Below the pieces are notes generated by a model that saw only the letters and a program-made list of their open reading frames with translations, was not told the origin of the DNA and ran no database searches. DNA of 64,000 nucleotides from CALOBA01 sp942491465 (lineage in GTDB: Bacteria > Pseudomonadota > Gammaproteobacteria > Chromatiales > Chromatiaceae). The stretch is taken from contig CALOBA010000002.1 in NCBI GenBank assembly GCA_942491465.1, positions 1 through 64,000 of the forward strand, given 5' to 3'. The translations under genes and the position numbers were made by a program. Below, piece after piece: positions 44,507-53,921 of the stretch (positions within the stretch are counted from its first letter, which is position 1; every line of letters begins with the position of its first letter).

Positions 44507-45912
44507 GAGGCGAGCACCCAGGTGTCCTTGCTGCCGCCGCCCTGGGAGGAATTGACCACCAGGGAGCCCTTGGTCATGGCGACCCGAGTGAGCCCGCCGG
44601 GGACCACGTCGATGTCGCGACCGTAGATGATGAACGGGCGCAGATCCAGGTGACGGGACTCCAGCTCGCCGTCCAGATAGCAGATGTGACGCGAGAGCTG
44701 GACCACGGGCTGGGCGATGTAGTTGCGCGGATCGGCCTCGATCTTGCGGGCGAACTCGGCGCGCTGGTTAGGGGTCGAACTCGGCCCCATGAGCATGCCG
44801 TAGCCGCCGGACTCGGCCACCGCCTTGACCACCATCTGCTCCAGGTTGTCGAGCACGTAGGCGCGGTCGTTGGGGTCGACCATCTGGTAGGTCGGCACGC
44901 TTTGCAGGATCGGCGACTCGCCCAGGTAGTAGCGGATGATCTCCGGCACGTAGGCATAGACCGCCTTGTCGTCGGCGATGCCGGCCCCGGGGGCATTGAC
45001 CAGCGCCACGTTGCCCGCGCGCCAGGCGTTGATGAGCCCGGCCACGCCGAGCACCGAGTCGTTGCGGAACACCAGCGGATCGAGAAAATCATCGTCGACG
45101 CGGCGGTAGATGACGTCGACCTGATGCAGCCCGTGGGTGGTCTTGAGATACACCTTGTCGTTGCGGCACACCAGATCACGCCCCTCGGCCAGCTCCACGC
45201 CCATCTCCTTGGCCAGGAAGGTGTGCTCGAAATAGGCCGAGTTGTAGATGCCGGGGGTGAGCACGACGATGTTGGCGCGCTCCGCACCCCGCGGCGACAG
45301 GTGACGCATGGCCTGCAACAGCAGGGCCGGGTAGTGCTCCACCCGGCGCACCCGGTAGCGGGCGAAGAACTCCGGCAGGATGCGCCGCTCGACGATGCGG
45401 TTCTCGATCATGTACGACACGCCCGAGGGCGTGCGCAGATTGTCCTCCAGCACCAGGTAGCGCCCGTCCTCGTCGCGGATCAGGTCGACACCGCTGATGT
45501 GGGTGTAGATGTCGTGGGGGGCGTCGATGTCCATGATCTCGCGGCGGAAGTCCTTGCCGCGGTAGATCAGCTCCGGCGGCACCACGCCGTCCTTAAGACA
45601 GCGCTGGCCGTGGTAGAGGTCCTTTAGGAATAGATTCAGGGCGCGGATGCGCTGCTTCAGGCCCGCCTCGATGTGCGCCCACTCCGCCGCCGGGATGATC
45701 CGCGGCAGGATGTCGAAGGGCCAGACCCGCTCGATGCCCTCGTCCTGATTGGAATAGACGGTGAAGGTCACGCCCTCGGTGTGCAGCGTCAGGTGCGCCT
45801 CGCGGGCCTTGTCGCCGAGCAGGTGCTGGCCGGTCTGCTGGATGTGTTCCCACATCGGCCGGTAGTGCTCGCGCGGCTTCCAGTCGTCCTCGTAGAACTC
45901 GTGGTAGGCCAT
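44503..45912 (-). CDS. circularly permuted ATP-grasp protein
   Basis: The 469-residue circularly permuted type 2 ATP-grasp (DUF404/DUF407) has family blocks GVTFTVYSNQDEGIERVWPF, FLKDLYHGQRCLKDGVVP, the RDEDGRYLVLEDNLRTPSGV ATP/metal site (Glu, Asn), NAPGAGIADDKAVYAYVPEI, and the C-terminal VVNSSQGGGSKDTWVL. It is predicted to form an amide bond through an acyl phosphate. ATG 45912 (MAYHEFYEDDW) is chosen as the family-like start; longer in-frame starts exist up to 46212. Confidence 0.92.
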   Translation of the reverse strand: MAYHEFYEDDWKPREHYRPMWEHIQQTGQHLLGDKAREAHLTLHTEGVTFTVYSNQDEGIERVWPFDILPRIIPAAEWAHIEAGLKQRIRALNLFLKDLYHGQRCLKDGVVPPELIYRGKDFRREIMDIDAPHDIYTHISGVDLIRDEDGRYLVLEDNLRTPSGVSYMIENRIVERRILPEFFARYRVRRVEHYPALLLQAMRHLSPRGAERANIVVLTPGIYNSAYFEHTFLAKEMGVELAEGRDLVCRNDKVYLKTTHGLHQVDVIYRRVDDDFLDPLVFRNDSVLGVAGLINAWRAGNVALVNAPGAGIADDKAVYAYVPEIIRYYLGESPILQSVPTYQMVDPNDRAYVLDNLEQMVVKAVAESGGYGMLMGPSSTPNQRAEFARKIEADPRNYIAQPVVQLSRHICYLDGELESRHLDLRPFIIYGRDIDVVPGGLTRVAMTKGSLVVNSSQGGGSKDTWVLAS

Positions 45913-46328
45913 CGTCGGCGCCGAGTCCCGACCCGGGGACTGACCGCGCCCGAAGGGCTGGCGCATCGATTGGAACTGACCGAGGCTGGATTGGCGTTGG
46001 CGAAGCATGGGGCGTTGCGGAGGGCGACTGCTAGCTGGATTTAGGGCGGCTAGCAATAATTGTGCAAGGTGAGCCGGCGGGAGCGGCTCGTCCGTCAGCC
46101 GGCCTGATCTTGGGCGCTGTACCGCGGTTTGCGCGGATCCTGCTCGGGGTCGGCTGCACCATGGACGTGCTTGGCGGTTCTGCGATGCCCTGCTTCGGTG
46201 CGAATTCAGCATCGAGCGACGCGGTGGATGGGAGATCCGATCGACCCTGGCAAATCACAGTAGAATGTCCGCAGGCCGTGCAAGTATTCGACGGAAGGCC
46301 GGCCGCAGAGACGTCGTTGAGAAGACCG

Positions 46329-46433
46329 TAAGTCAAGGTTCAGAAACAAGTGGTGCAGACGCAACCATGAAACGGCCAATCCAAAGGCACCACGAGCGGG
46401 CGTCTGAACCACTTGTTTTTGAACCGATCCTAA
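46329..46433. mobile_element. MITE family copy D
   Basis: Full-length copy flanked by TAA on both sides (46329-46331 and 46431-46433). The left arm is GTCAAGGTTCAG plus the 19-bp core, and the right arm has one substitution (TCTGAACCACTTG). It lies about 420 bp upstream of the ATP-grasp start and about 140 bp upstream of tyrS. Confidence 0.86.
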
Positions 46434-46574
46434 GTGTCTGTTTCGCTTGCTCGCCCTCTGCGCTTTCTCTGCGCCTCCGCGCCCCTGCGGTTAGAATCTT
46501 GGATACTTTCACAAACGCTTGGCGCATCACGCCCGCCGCATCCCACCGACGCATCCACTGCCCGCCGCCCCGAC

Positions 46575-47819
46575 ATGACGCAGACCCCCGCCAACGACCC
46601 CAACACCCCTGAGCTGAGCCCGGAACAGGCATCGGCCCTGGCCTTGATCCTCCGTGGCACCGAAGAGGTGCTGACCGAGGCCAATCTCAAGGCCAAGCTC
46701 GCCAAGGATCGGCCGCTGCGCATCAAGGCCGGCTTCGACCCCACCGCCCCCGACCTGCACCTGGGCCACACGGTGCTGATCAACAAGTTGCGCCACTTCC
46801 AGGAGCTGGGCCACCAGGTGTTGTTCCTGATCGGCGACTTCACCGGCATGATCGGCGATCCCACCGGCAAGAACGTCACCCGCAAGCCGCTGACCCGCGA
46901 GGAGGTCCTGGCCAATGCCGAGACCTACCAGAGCCAGGTGTTCAAGATCCTCGACCCCGAGCGCACCGAGGTCGTGTTCAACTCCAGCTGGATGGCCGAG
47001 ATGAACGCCGCCGAGATGATCCGCCTCGCCGCTCAACAAACGGTCGCGCGCATGCTCGAGCGCGACGACTTCTCCAAGCGCTACCGCTCCGGCCAGCCCA
47101 TCGCCATCCACGAATTCCTCTACCCGCTGATCCAGGGCTACGACTCCGTCGCCCTCGACGCCGACGTCGAGCTCGGCGGCACCGACCAGAAATTCAACCT
47201 GCTGGTCGGCCGCCAGCTCCAGGAGGGCGCCGGCAAGGAGCCCCAGGTGGTCATCACCATGCCCATCCTTGAAGGGCTCGACGGCGTGCAGAAGATGTCC
47301 AAGTCGCTGGGCAACTACATCGGCATCGAAGACCCGCCAGACGAGATGTTCGGCAAGCTGATGTCGGTCTCCGACGACCTGATGTGGCGCTACTTCGAGC
47401 TGCTGAGCTTTCGCGACACCGCCGACATCGCCGCGCTGAGGCAGTCGGTGGACGACGGCGCCAACCCCCGCGACATCAAGTTCCTGCTCGGCCAGGAGCT
47501 GGTCGCACGCTTCCATAGCCAGGCCGACGCCGAGCGCGCCCAACAGGCGTTCATCGCCCGCTTCCAGAAGGGCGCCATGCCCGACGACATGCCGCAAGTC
47601 GACTTGGGCGCGCCGGACGGCAGCCTGCCGCTCTCCCAGCTGCTCAAGCAGGCCGGCCTGGTGCCCAGCACCTCGGAAGCCAGGCGGATGGTCAAGCAGG
47701 GCGCGGTGCGCATCGACGGCGAGCGGGTGTCCGATCCCGACCTGGACTGCCAAGCCGGCACGGAGAACGTCTACCAGGTCGGCAAGCGAAGGTTCGCCCG
47801 CATCCGGCTGGCGCGCTGA
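46575..47819 (+). CDS. tyrS: tyrosyl-tRNA synthetase
   Basis: The 414-residue class I aminoacyl-tRNA synthetase charges tRNA-Tyr. Motifs are the HIGH-equivalent HLGH at residues 62-65 (PDLHLGHTVLINK), GDFTGMIGDPTGKNVTRKPL, ELGGTDQKFNLLVGRQLQ (tyrosine pocket) and KMSKSLGNYIG. A C-terminal S4 RNA-binding domain (LPLSQLLKQAGLVPSTSEAR) follows. The PTGKN loop and KMSKS place it in the TyrZ-like subgroup. ATG 46575 is consistent with the family; the open frame further upstream runs out of MITE copy D. Confidence 0.97.
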   Translation: MTQTPANDPNTPELSPEQASALALILRGTEEVLTEANLKAKLAKDRPLRIKAGFDPTAPDLHLGHTVLINKLRHFQELGHQVLFLIGDFTGMIGDPTGKNVTRKPLTREEVLANAETYQSQVFKILDPERTEVVFNSSWMAEMNAAEMIRLAAQQTVARMLERDDFSKRYRSGQPIAIHEFLYPLIQGYDSVALDADVELGGTDQKFNLLVGRQLQEGAGKEPQVVITMPILEGLDGVQKMSKSLGNYIGIEDPPDEMFGKLMSVSDDLMWRYFELLSFRDTADIAALRQSVDDGANPRDIKFLLGQELVARFHSQADAERAQQAFIARFQKGAMPDDMPQVDLGAPDGSLPLSQLLKQAGLVPSTSEARRMVKQGAVRIDGERVSDPDLDCQAGTENVYQVGKRRFARIRLAR

Positions 47820-48521
47820 CCAGCCGATAGCGCCGGGGGCATGCCAGGCCGGCCAAGCCCTTGACGGCATGTCTGTCCGGCGAGGCCGCCCCGGCTGCCT
47901 TGACGTCGCCGCATGTTGGTCTCACCTTCGGCGGTCTGGACTGTTCTGAAAACCCAAACCCTCATCAACGTCGACAGTATCTAAAAGAGATTCTGTCGCA
48001 GCCTCAAACAGTCGCTGTGGTACGGACTGCGAGACCTTGGCAACGAGCGGATCGGCCGGCGTCACGGCGGCGATGTCGGACTGCGTGCCCGCGCATTCCG
48101 GGCGGTCAACCATCGTAGCCCCGCATGGACGCAGAGGATGCCATGAAGACACCGCATGTCTCAAAGTCGCTGGAAACCTGGACCGATCAACTCTTGACCA
48201 GCGCCAACGGAGACGATCGGCTGCAGGCCGTGCCGAACATGTGCGCCGGAAACGAACAATAATCACCGTAATTCCGACTGGATCGGCGAAAGTATGTCGC
48301 CAGGCCACGACCAGGAAGGCACGGTGATGGTTGCGGCAGATCGACATAACCACGGGGCGCATATTGGCGCGCCCGGTCGGGCGGGGGCGGCGTGCTGGTC
48401 GCGACGGTCGCCGTTCACGAACTGTGGCATCATGCTCATCCTCCATTACACCAACGCTTGGTTGACAGTGCCCGGTTCGCCGAGGCTCGTGTTCGCGTCG
48501 AGTGCTCAGACAGGACTGGCA
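47820..48521. other. 702-bp stretch with little coding evidence
   Basis: The stretch lies between tyrS and the Rpn-family gene. Open frames exist on both strands but none has recognisable protein sequence, apart from the weak 39-codon candidate at 48143-48262. Probably a decayed accessory region. Confidence 0.4.
48143..48262 (+). CDS. possible 39-residue small protein
   Basis: ATG 48143 with GAGGA about 4 bp upstream opens a 39-codon frame (MKTPHVSKSLETWTDQLLTS, then ANGDDRLQAVPNMCAGNEQ) ending in TAA. Composition is protein-like and acidic. No homologue recognised; could be chance. Confidence 0.22.
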   Translation: MKTPHVSKSLETWTDQLLTSANGDDRLQAVPNMCAGNEQ

Positions 48522-49451
48522 ATGCACCAATTACTTGATCCGACCAACGACTACGTCTTCAAGCGGCTGTTCGCCGACGCCCCCGAGCTGCTGGCGGCAT
48601 TGATCAACGACCTGCGCCCCGATCTGCCCAACATTGCCTCGGTCGAGATCCTCAACCCCAACATCGAGCCGGGCGAGCTCGCCGGCAAACACATCATCCT
48701 TGATGTGCTCGCCCGTGATGCTGAAGGGCGCTGCTACAATGTCGAGGTGCAGGTTCGCCGTTATGGCGCCTGGCACAAGCGCGGGCTGTTCTACCTGGCG
48801 CGCACGCTCGGCGGGCAGCTCCATGCCGGCGAAGACTATCAGGAGCTGCGGGCCGCGGTCGGACTGCATCTGCTCGACTTCGACCTGTTCACCGCCACCG
48901 AGAGCGAACGCCGGCAGGCCGTGTGGCGTTTCGAGATGCGTGATGAACGCCAACCGAACGTTTCGCTGGGGAACATCCTGCAGCTGAACCTCATCGAACT
49001 AAAAAAGGCAGACCGCCTGCAATTGGCGTCTGGCCCGCTGCACGCTTGGATCACCTTCTTCAAACATTGGCAGGAGGAACCGACGATGGCCACCGTTGCC
49101 CACGAGCCAGTCAAACAGGCGATGAATCGCATCCGGCAGCTCAGTGCCGACGAAGAGGCGCGCCGACTCGCCTTCGTGCGCGAGCGGGCGCTGCACGATG
49201 AAGTGTCGTTCATGAACGAGGCGAAGCGGGAGGGACGCGAACAAGGACGCCAAGAAGGACGCCAAGAAGGACGCCAAGAAGGACGCCAAGAAGGACGCCA
49301 AGAAGGACGCCAAGAAGGACGCGAGGCGGTCGCGCGGAACCTGTTGTCCATGAACCTGCTGACCGACGAGCAGATTGCGGCGGCCTCAGGCTTGACGGAG
49401 GCGACAGTGAAGGCACTTCGGGAGCACCCGGCACCGGGCGCTGATCTGTAA
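48522..49451 (+). CDS. Rpn family recombination-promoting nuclease
   Basis: The 309-residue PD-(D/E)XK protein (PDDEXK_2/Rpn family) opens with LLDPTNDYVFKRLFADAPEL. The nuclease residues Asp61 (GKHIILDVLA) and Glu75-x-Gln77 (CYNVEVQV) are in place, and FDLFTATESERRQAVWRFEM, WITFFKHWQEEPTMATV and RLAFVRERALHDE follow. Rpn proteins promote RecA-independent recombination and often behave as mobile genes. A linker of six perfect GRQE repeats encoded by a 12-bp tandem repeat precedes a short C-terminal helix (LLSMNLLTDEQIAAASGLTE). Start ATG 48522. Intact counterpart of the pseudogene at 1674-2351. Confidence 0.9.
   Translation: MHQLLDPTNDYVFKRLFADAPELLAALINDLRPDLPNIASVEILNPNIEPGELAGKHIILDVLARDAEGRCYNVEVQVRRYGAWHKRGLFYLARTLGGQLHAGEDYQELRAAVGLHLLDFDLFTATESERRQAVWRFEMRDERQPNVSLGNILQLNLIELKKADRLQLASGPLHAWITFFKHWQEEPTMATVAHEPVKQAMNRIRQLSADEEARRLAFVRERALHDEVSFMNEAKREGREQGRQEGRQEGRQEGRQEGRQEGRQEGREAVARNLLSMNLLTDEQIAAASGLTEATVKALREHPAPGADL
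49245..49316 (+). repeat. 12-bp tandem repeat inside the Rpn gene
   Basis: Six perfect copies of GGACGCCAAGAA, with one imperfect copy just before (GGACGCGAACAA) and a half copy after. Each copy encodes Gly-Arg-Gln-Glu; copy-number change keeps the frame, so linker length can vary by slippage. Confidence 0.93.
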
Positions 49452-49581
49452 TGCTGCTGCCGCGCGCCCTGCCACCGAGGTGGGACAGACCGGCATGGAA
49501 TAGCACCGCAAGGAGCGGGGGTTCACGGAGGCACCGCGCACGGACGGCCATCTCGTGACGCTGCCGCAGCGCGCGGGGTCA

Positions 49582-51034
49582 GCCAGCAGTTTCAAATTTA
49601 AGACCATGATGTTATGAAGGACACTTCAGAACCTACTGGAGAGTCTGTTGGTATTCAATCCGAAGCCCGCGCCTGCGAAGTGGGCCATGACGCCGCTGGT
49701 TGCCAGGATTAGCGAGGCGCTGTGCGCCCTGCCGGATGCGCGCAAGGGCGGCAACAACCAGCGCTACACGATGGGCGATGCCGGACTGGGTGCGTTCTCG
49801 GTGTTCTTCATGCAGAGCCCGTCGTTTCTCGACTTTCAGGTGCGGATGCAGAAGGCTCGGGGGTGCAACAACGCCGGCTCGTTGTTCGGGCTCGAGCAGA
49901 TCCCGAGCATGCAGCAGATTCGCAACCTGCTCGATCCGGTTTCCCCCACCCATGTCGCGCCGCTGTTCATGGACCTCGTGGAGCCGATCGTGGCCGACGG
50001 TGGATTGCCCTCACACCGGGTGCTCGACGGGCGGCTGCTGGTGGCACTCGACGGCACCGAGCACCATTGCTCGGAGGCGATTCACTGCCCGCAGTGCTCC
50101 ACACGCATGTTGGCCAATGGCAAGACACAGTACTACCACACGGCGGTCACGCCGGTGATCGTCGCTCCCGGAGAAAAGACGGTCCTGCCCTTGGCCCCGG
50201 AGTTCGTCGTGCCGCAGGACGGACAGGCCAAACAGGACTGCGAACTCAATGCAGGCACGCGTTGGCTGCAACGCTGGGGTGCGCAGCTGAAGGCTTGGCG
50301 CACCACCGTGCTGGGCGACGATCTGTACTGCCATCAGCCGTTCTGCGAGCAGGTCTTGGCACAGGGCTGTGCGTTCATTTTCGTCTGCAAACCGGCCTCC
50401 CATACGCTGCTCTATGAGTGGGTGGCCGATTTCGAGCGCACTGGCGAGGTGGCCACTCGGGTCAAGGCCCGTTGGAACGGCAAGCAGCGTCTGACCGATA
50501 CCTATCGCTGGCTCAACGATCTGCCGCTGCGCGACGGCGACGATGCCCTGAAAGTCGGCTGGTGCGAGCTGACCACGACCGATGCCGAGGGCAACGTGCT
50601 CTACCGCAATGCCTGGGCCAGTTCCGTGCCAATCACTTGGGACAACATCGTCGCGATCGCCGCCGCAGGGCGCAGCCGCTGGAAGATCGAGAACGAGAAC
50701 AACCGCAACAATACGCTCAAAACCAAGGGCTATCGCTTCGAGCACAACTACGGCCACGGCAAACAGCATCTGGCCAACCTGCTCGCGAGCCTCATCCTGC
50801 TGGCGTTTCTCGCCCACACACTGCTCGATCTGTACGATCAACGCTATCGGCGCGTGCGCGCACAACTGTCGTCGCGGCGCACCTTCTTCGAGCACCTGCG
50901 TGCACTGACACTCTACTTCCCCTTCGATACCTGGGAGCACCTGCTCGACTCCATGATCGAGGCCTTGCAGCCCGCGCAACCACCGCCTCGTCGCCGCGCT
51001 GGCAGGCGGTAGAGGCAAATTTGGAATTGCTGGC
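49582..51034 (+). mobile_element. complete insertion sequence with degenerate inverted ends
   Basis: An approximately 1.45-kb IS holding one transposase gene. The left end GCCAGCAGTTTCAAATTT (49582-49599) and the right end, read on the other strand, GCCAGCAATTCCAAATTT (51017-51034), match at 16 of 18 positions. I see no clear target duplication, so the exact boundaries are provisional. Confidence 0.75.
49648..51012 (+). CDS. DDE transposase (ISNCY-type, provisional)
   Basis: The 454-residue transposase opens with a conserved RYTMGDAGLGAFSVFFMQSP block, then LFGLEQIPSMQQIRNLLDPV. The putative DDE residues are in LVALDGTEHHCSEAIHC, VLGDDLYCHQPFC and WKIENENNRNNTLKTKGYRF. I place it in the ISNCY-like group from memory of that N-terminal block; an IS4-like DDE fold is the alternative. 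TTG 49648 opens the frame; ATG 49687 is an alternative start. It sits inside the IS ends at 49582/51034, so the element looks intact. Confidence 0.85.
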   Translation: MVFNPKPAPAKWAMTPLVARISEALCALPDARKGGNNQRYTMGDAGLGAFSVFFMQSPSFLDFQVRMQKARGCNNAGSLFGLEQIPSMQQIRNLLDPVSPTHVAPLFMDLVEPIVADGGLPSHRVLDGRLLVALDGTEHHCSEAIHCPQCSTRMLANGKTQYYHTAVTPVIVAPGEKTVLPLAPEFVVPQDGQAKQDCELNAGTRWLQRWGAQLKAWRTTVLGDDLYCHQPFCEQVLAQGCAFIFVCKPASHTLLYEWVADFERTGEVATRVKARWNGKQRLTDTYRWLNDLPLRDGDDALKVGWCELTTTDAEGNVLYRNAWASSVPITWDNIVAIAAAGRSRWKIENENNRNNTLKTKGYRFEHNYGHGKQHLANLLASLILLAFLAHTLLDLYDQRYRRVRAQLSSRRTFFEHLRALTLYFPFDTWEHLLDSMIEALQPAQPPPRRRAGRR

Positions 51035-51168
51035 CTGCGGCGCGTTCGCTGGTCAAAAAGATGATCAAGGCCCCCCCGAGAACCTTGACCATCGTTCCGG
51101 CCAGGCGCCCGCAGCCCTTGCGTCGGCAGGGCTTGCAGCCCTGACCGTATCAGGTCAGGATGACCTGA

Positions 51169-52293
51169 CTACGAAGCGAGCCCGCGCGCCTGAGCACCCA
51201 CCAGAAACGGCTCAAGCCGGCCGACCTGTTCCTGCCAGCTCGGAATCGCCACATCCGGTCGCACCGGAGAAGTCAACTGCCGCCGCAGACGCGCCTCCAG
51301 CTCCACCGGATCATCAGGGGCATAGAGGCAATCGGGAAAATCCGCCAGGATGTGGGCCATCGCACCGACACGGGCGGCGAGGATGGGCGTCCGGCAGCCG
51401 AGGATCTCGTAGAGCTTCTGCGGAAAGGCATAGCGACCGAAGGCCGAGTCGCGCATGGGCGCCAACGCCAGGTCCAGCGCCCCGTAGAATAGCGGCATCT
51501 GCCCATGCGCGAGCCGCCCGAGCAGGTGCACACGCGGATGCTCAGGGGGCCGCGCCCGCCAGTCCGGCTTGCCGGCCAGCACCAGATGCAGGTGCGCATC
51601 CTTGGCCGCGAGCCGCACGAACGCGCGATACACGGCACCGATGCCCCGGCCGCGATCCAGCCCGCCGCACACGCCGATCAGCCGCCCGGCGACGGGCAGC
51701 CCCAACGCGGTCCGTGCCTCCAGTTGATTCTGCGGCACGAAGCGCGCCGGATCGATGGTGCTCTCCAAGGTCATCACCGGCACACCCGGCGCCAGACTTC
51801 GGATAGACTCCGCCAGTGGCTCGCTGACCGTGCTGATTGCCGCCGCGTGCCGGAGTGCGTGACGATAGAGCGGCAGCAGCCCAGGCAGGCGAGTCAGGCC
51901 AAAGCTCTCGAAATTGTCGTAGAGATCGATTGCGTACGGCACTGCAAGCTGTCGGGCAAAGTAACGGCTGAGTGCAACGTGGACCGCATCGGACCCCCCA
52001 AGCAAAAGCTGCGGTCCGAACACCCGCAGCCCCGCCAGCACGTCGCGCCGATACGCCAAAAAGCCGTCCAACCACAACGCCCCCGCCCCGAAGCCATGCC
52101 AGACCAGCTCACCCGGCGACGCAATCGGATCGACACGACACACCCGAGCCCCGGCACGATAGCCAAGACAAAACACCCTGACCTCATGACCCAACCGCGC
52201 CAACCCCATCGGCAACTCGTAGAGCCGGGCATAGCGGTCCTCGATCACGTCATGCCCCATGTAGCGGCGCTTCCAAAGAACAGCGATACGCAT
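51169..52293 (-). CDS. glycosyltransferase family 4
   Basis: The 374-residue GT-B glycosyltransferase starts at ATG 52293 (MRIAVLWKRRYMGHDVIEDR). Motifs are YAIDLYDNFESFGLTRLPGL, ISTVSEPLAESI, LIGVCGGLDRGRGIGAVYRA and the donor-binding YAFPQKLYEILGCRTPILAA (EX7E-like). Donor and acceptor unknown. It is transcribed divergently from the UGM-like flavoprotein gene with a 187-bp shared promoter region. Confidence 0.88.
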   Translation of the reverse strand: MRIAVLWKRRYMGHDVIEDRYARLYELPMGLARLGHEVRVFCLGYRAGARVCRVDPIASPGELVWHGFGAGALWLDGFLAYRRDVLAGLRVFGPQLLLGGSDAVHVALSRYFARQLAVPYAIDLYDNFESFGLTRLPGLLPLYRHALRHAAAISTVSEPLAESIRSLAPGVPVMTLESTIDPARFVPQNQLEARTALGLPVAGRLIGVCGGLDRGRGIGAVYRAFVRLAAKDAHLHLVLAGKPDWRARPPEHPRVHLLGRLAHGQMPLFYGALDLALAPMRDSAFGRYAFPQKLYEILGCRTPILAARVGAMAHILADFPDCLYAPDDPVELEARLRRQLTSPVRPDVAIPSWQEQVGRLEPFLVGAQARGLAS

Positions 52294-52480
52294 GGTGAAG
52301 TCCGGCAGAAACCCAATTGGCCCGCTGTGCGGCGGCCCGGCACAAAAGGCGGCCGTCACAATCGACCAAATGCGGTGAAAGTGGAAAACAATCGCGCCGA
52401 GCCAATGCCAATCATTCTGCTCAGCCGCTTGACGTAGCGCACCGTACCACACCGCCCAGCCATCCTCTCCCACGAGACGC

Positions 52481-53902
52481 ATGTCATCCAAACACCACCG
52501 CTTCCTCGTGCTCGGCGCTGGGCCTACAGGCTTGGGTGCAACCCTACGCCTGCTGGAGCTCGGCCAGACCGACTGCCTGCTCATCGAGTCCGAGCCACAT
52601 GCCGGCGGCCTAGCCGCCTCCGTCGTCGACGCGCAGGGCTTCACCTGGGACATGGGCGGCCACGTCCAGTTCTCCCACTACCAGGCGTTCGACCGTTACA
52701 TGGCACAAGCCCTGGGGTCGGACGGCTGGATCGAGCACCAACGCGAGAGCTGGATCTGGATCAGGGACCGGTTCATCCCCTATCCCTTCCAATACAACCT
52801 GCATCGGCTGCCGGCCGACGACCAATGGGCCTGCGTACAGGGCTTGCTGGACCTCCGCGAACGGCCATCGACCCAGGCCACCAACTTCCACGACTGGATC
52901 CTAGGCACCTTCGGCAAGGGCATCGCGGAACTGTTCCTGCTGCCCTACAACCTCAAGGTCTGGGCCTATCCACCGGCCATGCTCAACGCCCACTGGGTCG
53001 GCGAGCGCGTCGCCGTGCCCGACCTGCGCGCCGTGCTCGAATCCATCTGCCTCGACCGCGACAATCCAAGCTGGGGACCAAACAACCGCTTCCGCTTCCC
53101 CCGCCACGGCGGCACGGGTGCCATCTGGCAAGCCCTGGCCGACACCATTCCGCCCAACAACAAGCATTTCGGCGATGCCGTGGTCGCCGTCGATGCAAAC
53201 GCGCACACCCTGACCACCGCCAGCGGCGCCTGCCTCAGCTACGACCAGCTCATCAGCAGCCTACCGCTCGACCGCCTCTGCCAACTCATCGGCGACCCAC
53301 GCCTGATCGAGCACAGTCGGCAGCTCAAGTACTCCAGCGTCCACATCGTCGGCATCGGCCTGCGCGGCCAACCGCCGCAAGCCCTGCGCACCAAGTGCTG
53401 GATGTACTTCCCGGAGGACAACTGCCCCTTCTACCGCGTCACCGTCTTCAGCAACTACAGCCCCAACAACGTCCCGGAACCCGGCGCCACCTGGTCGCTG
53501 ATGGCCGAGGTCTCCGAAAGCCCGGTGAAGCCCGTCGATGCCGAGCGCGTCCTTCAGCACGTCATCGACGGTCTGCGCGCGACCCATCTGATCCGCGCAG
53601 AGGACGAAATCGTCAGCCGCTGGCATCGCCGCCTACCGCACGGCTACCCGACACCCTCCGTCGAGCGCGACGCGATCTTGCGCACCGTCTTGCCCGCCCT
53701 GGAGCGCCACCACATCTACTCGCGGGGCCGATTTGGCGCCTGGACCTACGAGGTCAGCAACCAAGACCACTCCATGATGCAGGGCGTCGAGATCGCAGAG
53801 CGCCTGGTCAACGGGCGCCCGGAGCTGACCCTGCCGCAGCCCAACCGAGTCAACGGACGCTACAACCCGGAACCCTATCCCGAATGGGCCGCGGCTGGAT
53901 GA
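52481..53902 (+). CDS. UDP-galactopyranose-mutase-like FAD protein
   Basis: The 473-residue flavoprotein has a Rossmann FAD motif (FLVLGAGPTGLGATLRLLEL), then ESEPHAGGLAASV and WDMGGHVQFSHYQAFD. The middle resembles UDP-galactopyranose mutase and related protoporphyrinogen-oxidase-like enzymes (ELFLLPYNLKVWAYPPAMLN; GLRGQPPQALRTKCWMYFPE), with HGYPTPSVERD and GRFGAWTYEVSNQDHSMMQG near the end. It probably rearranges or oxidises a nucleotide sugar for surface polysaccharide. A DUF29 gene follows after 19 bp. Confidence 0.8.
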   Translation: MSSKHHRFLVLGAGPTGLGATLRLLELGQTDCLLIESEPHAGGLAASVVDAQGFTWDMGGHVQFSHYQAFDRYMAQALGSDGWIEHQRESWIWIRDRFIPYPFQYNLHRLPADDQWACVQGLLDLRERPSTQATNFHDWILGTFGKGIAELFLLPYNLKVWAYPPAMLNAHWVGERVAVPDLRAVLESICLDRDNPSWGPNNRFRFPRHGGTGAIWQALADTIPPNNKHFGDAVVAVDANAHTLTTASGACLSYDQLISSLPLDRLCQLIGDPRLIEHSRQLKYSSVHIVGIGLRGQPPQALRTKCWMYFPEDNCPFYRVTVFSNYSPNNVPEPGATWSLMAEVSESPVKPVDAERVLQHVIDGLRATHLIRAEDEIVSRWHRRLPHGYPTPSVERDAILRTVLPALERHHIYSRGRFGAWTYEVSNQDHSMMQGVEIAERLVNGRPELTLPQPNRVNGRYNPEPYPEWAAAG

Positions 53903-53921
53903 GTGGTTGAGAGGTCAGCAG

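Noticed and set aside
47922..48530. 202-codon minus-strand ORF in the gap between tyrS and the Rpn gene
   Set aside because: No conserved pattern, Arg-rich composition, no good start; part of its C-terminus looks protein-like but not enough to call.
49233..49322. The repeated block considered as a CRISPR array
   Set aside because: Units are 12 bp, contiguous without spacers, and in frame inside a gene; it is a coding tandem repeat.
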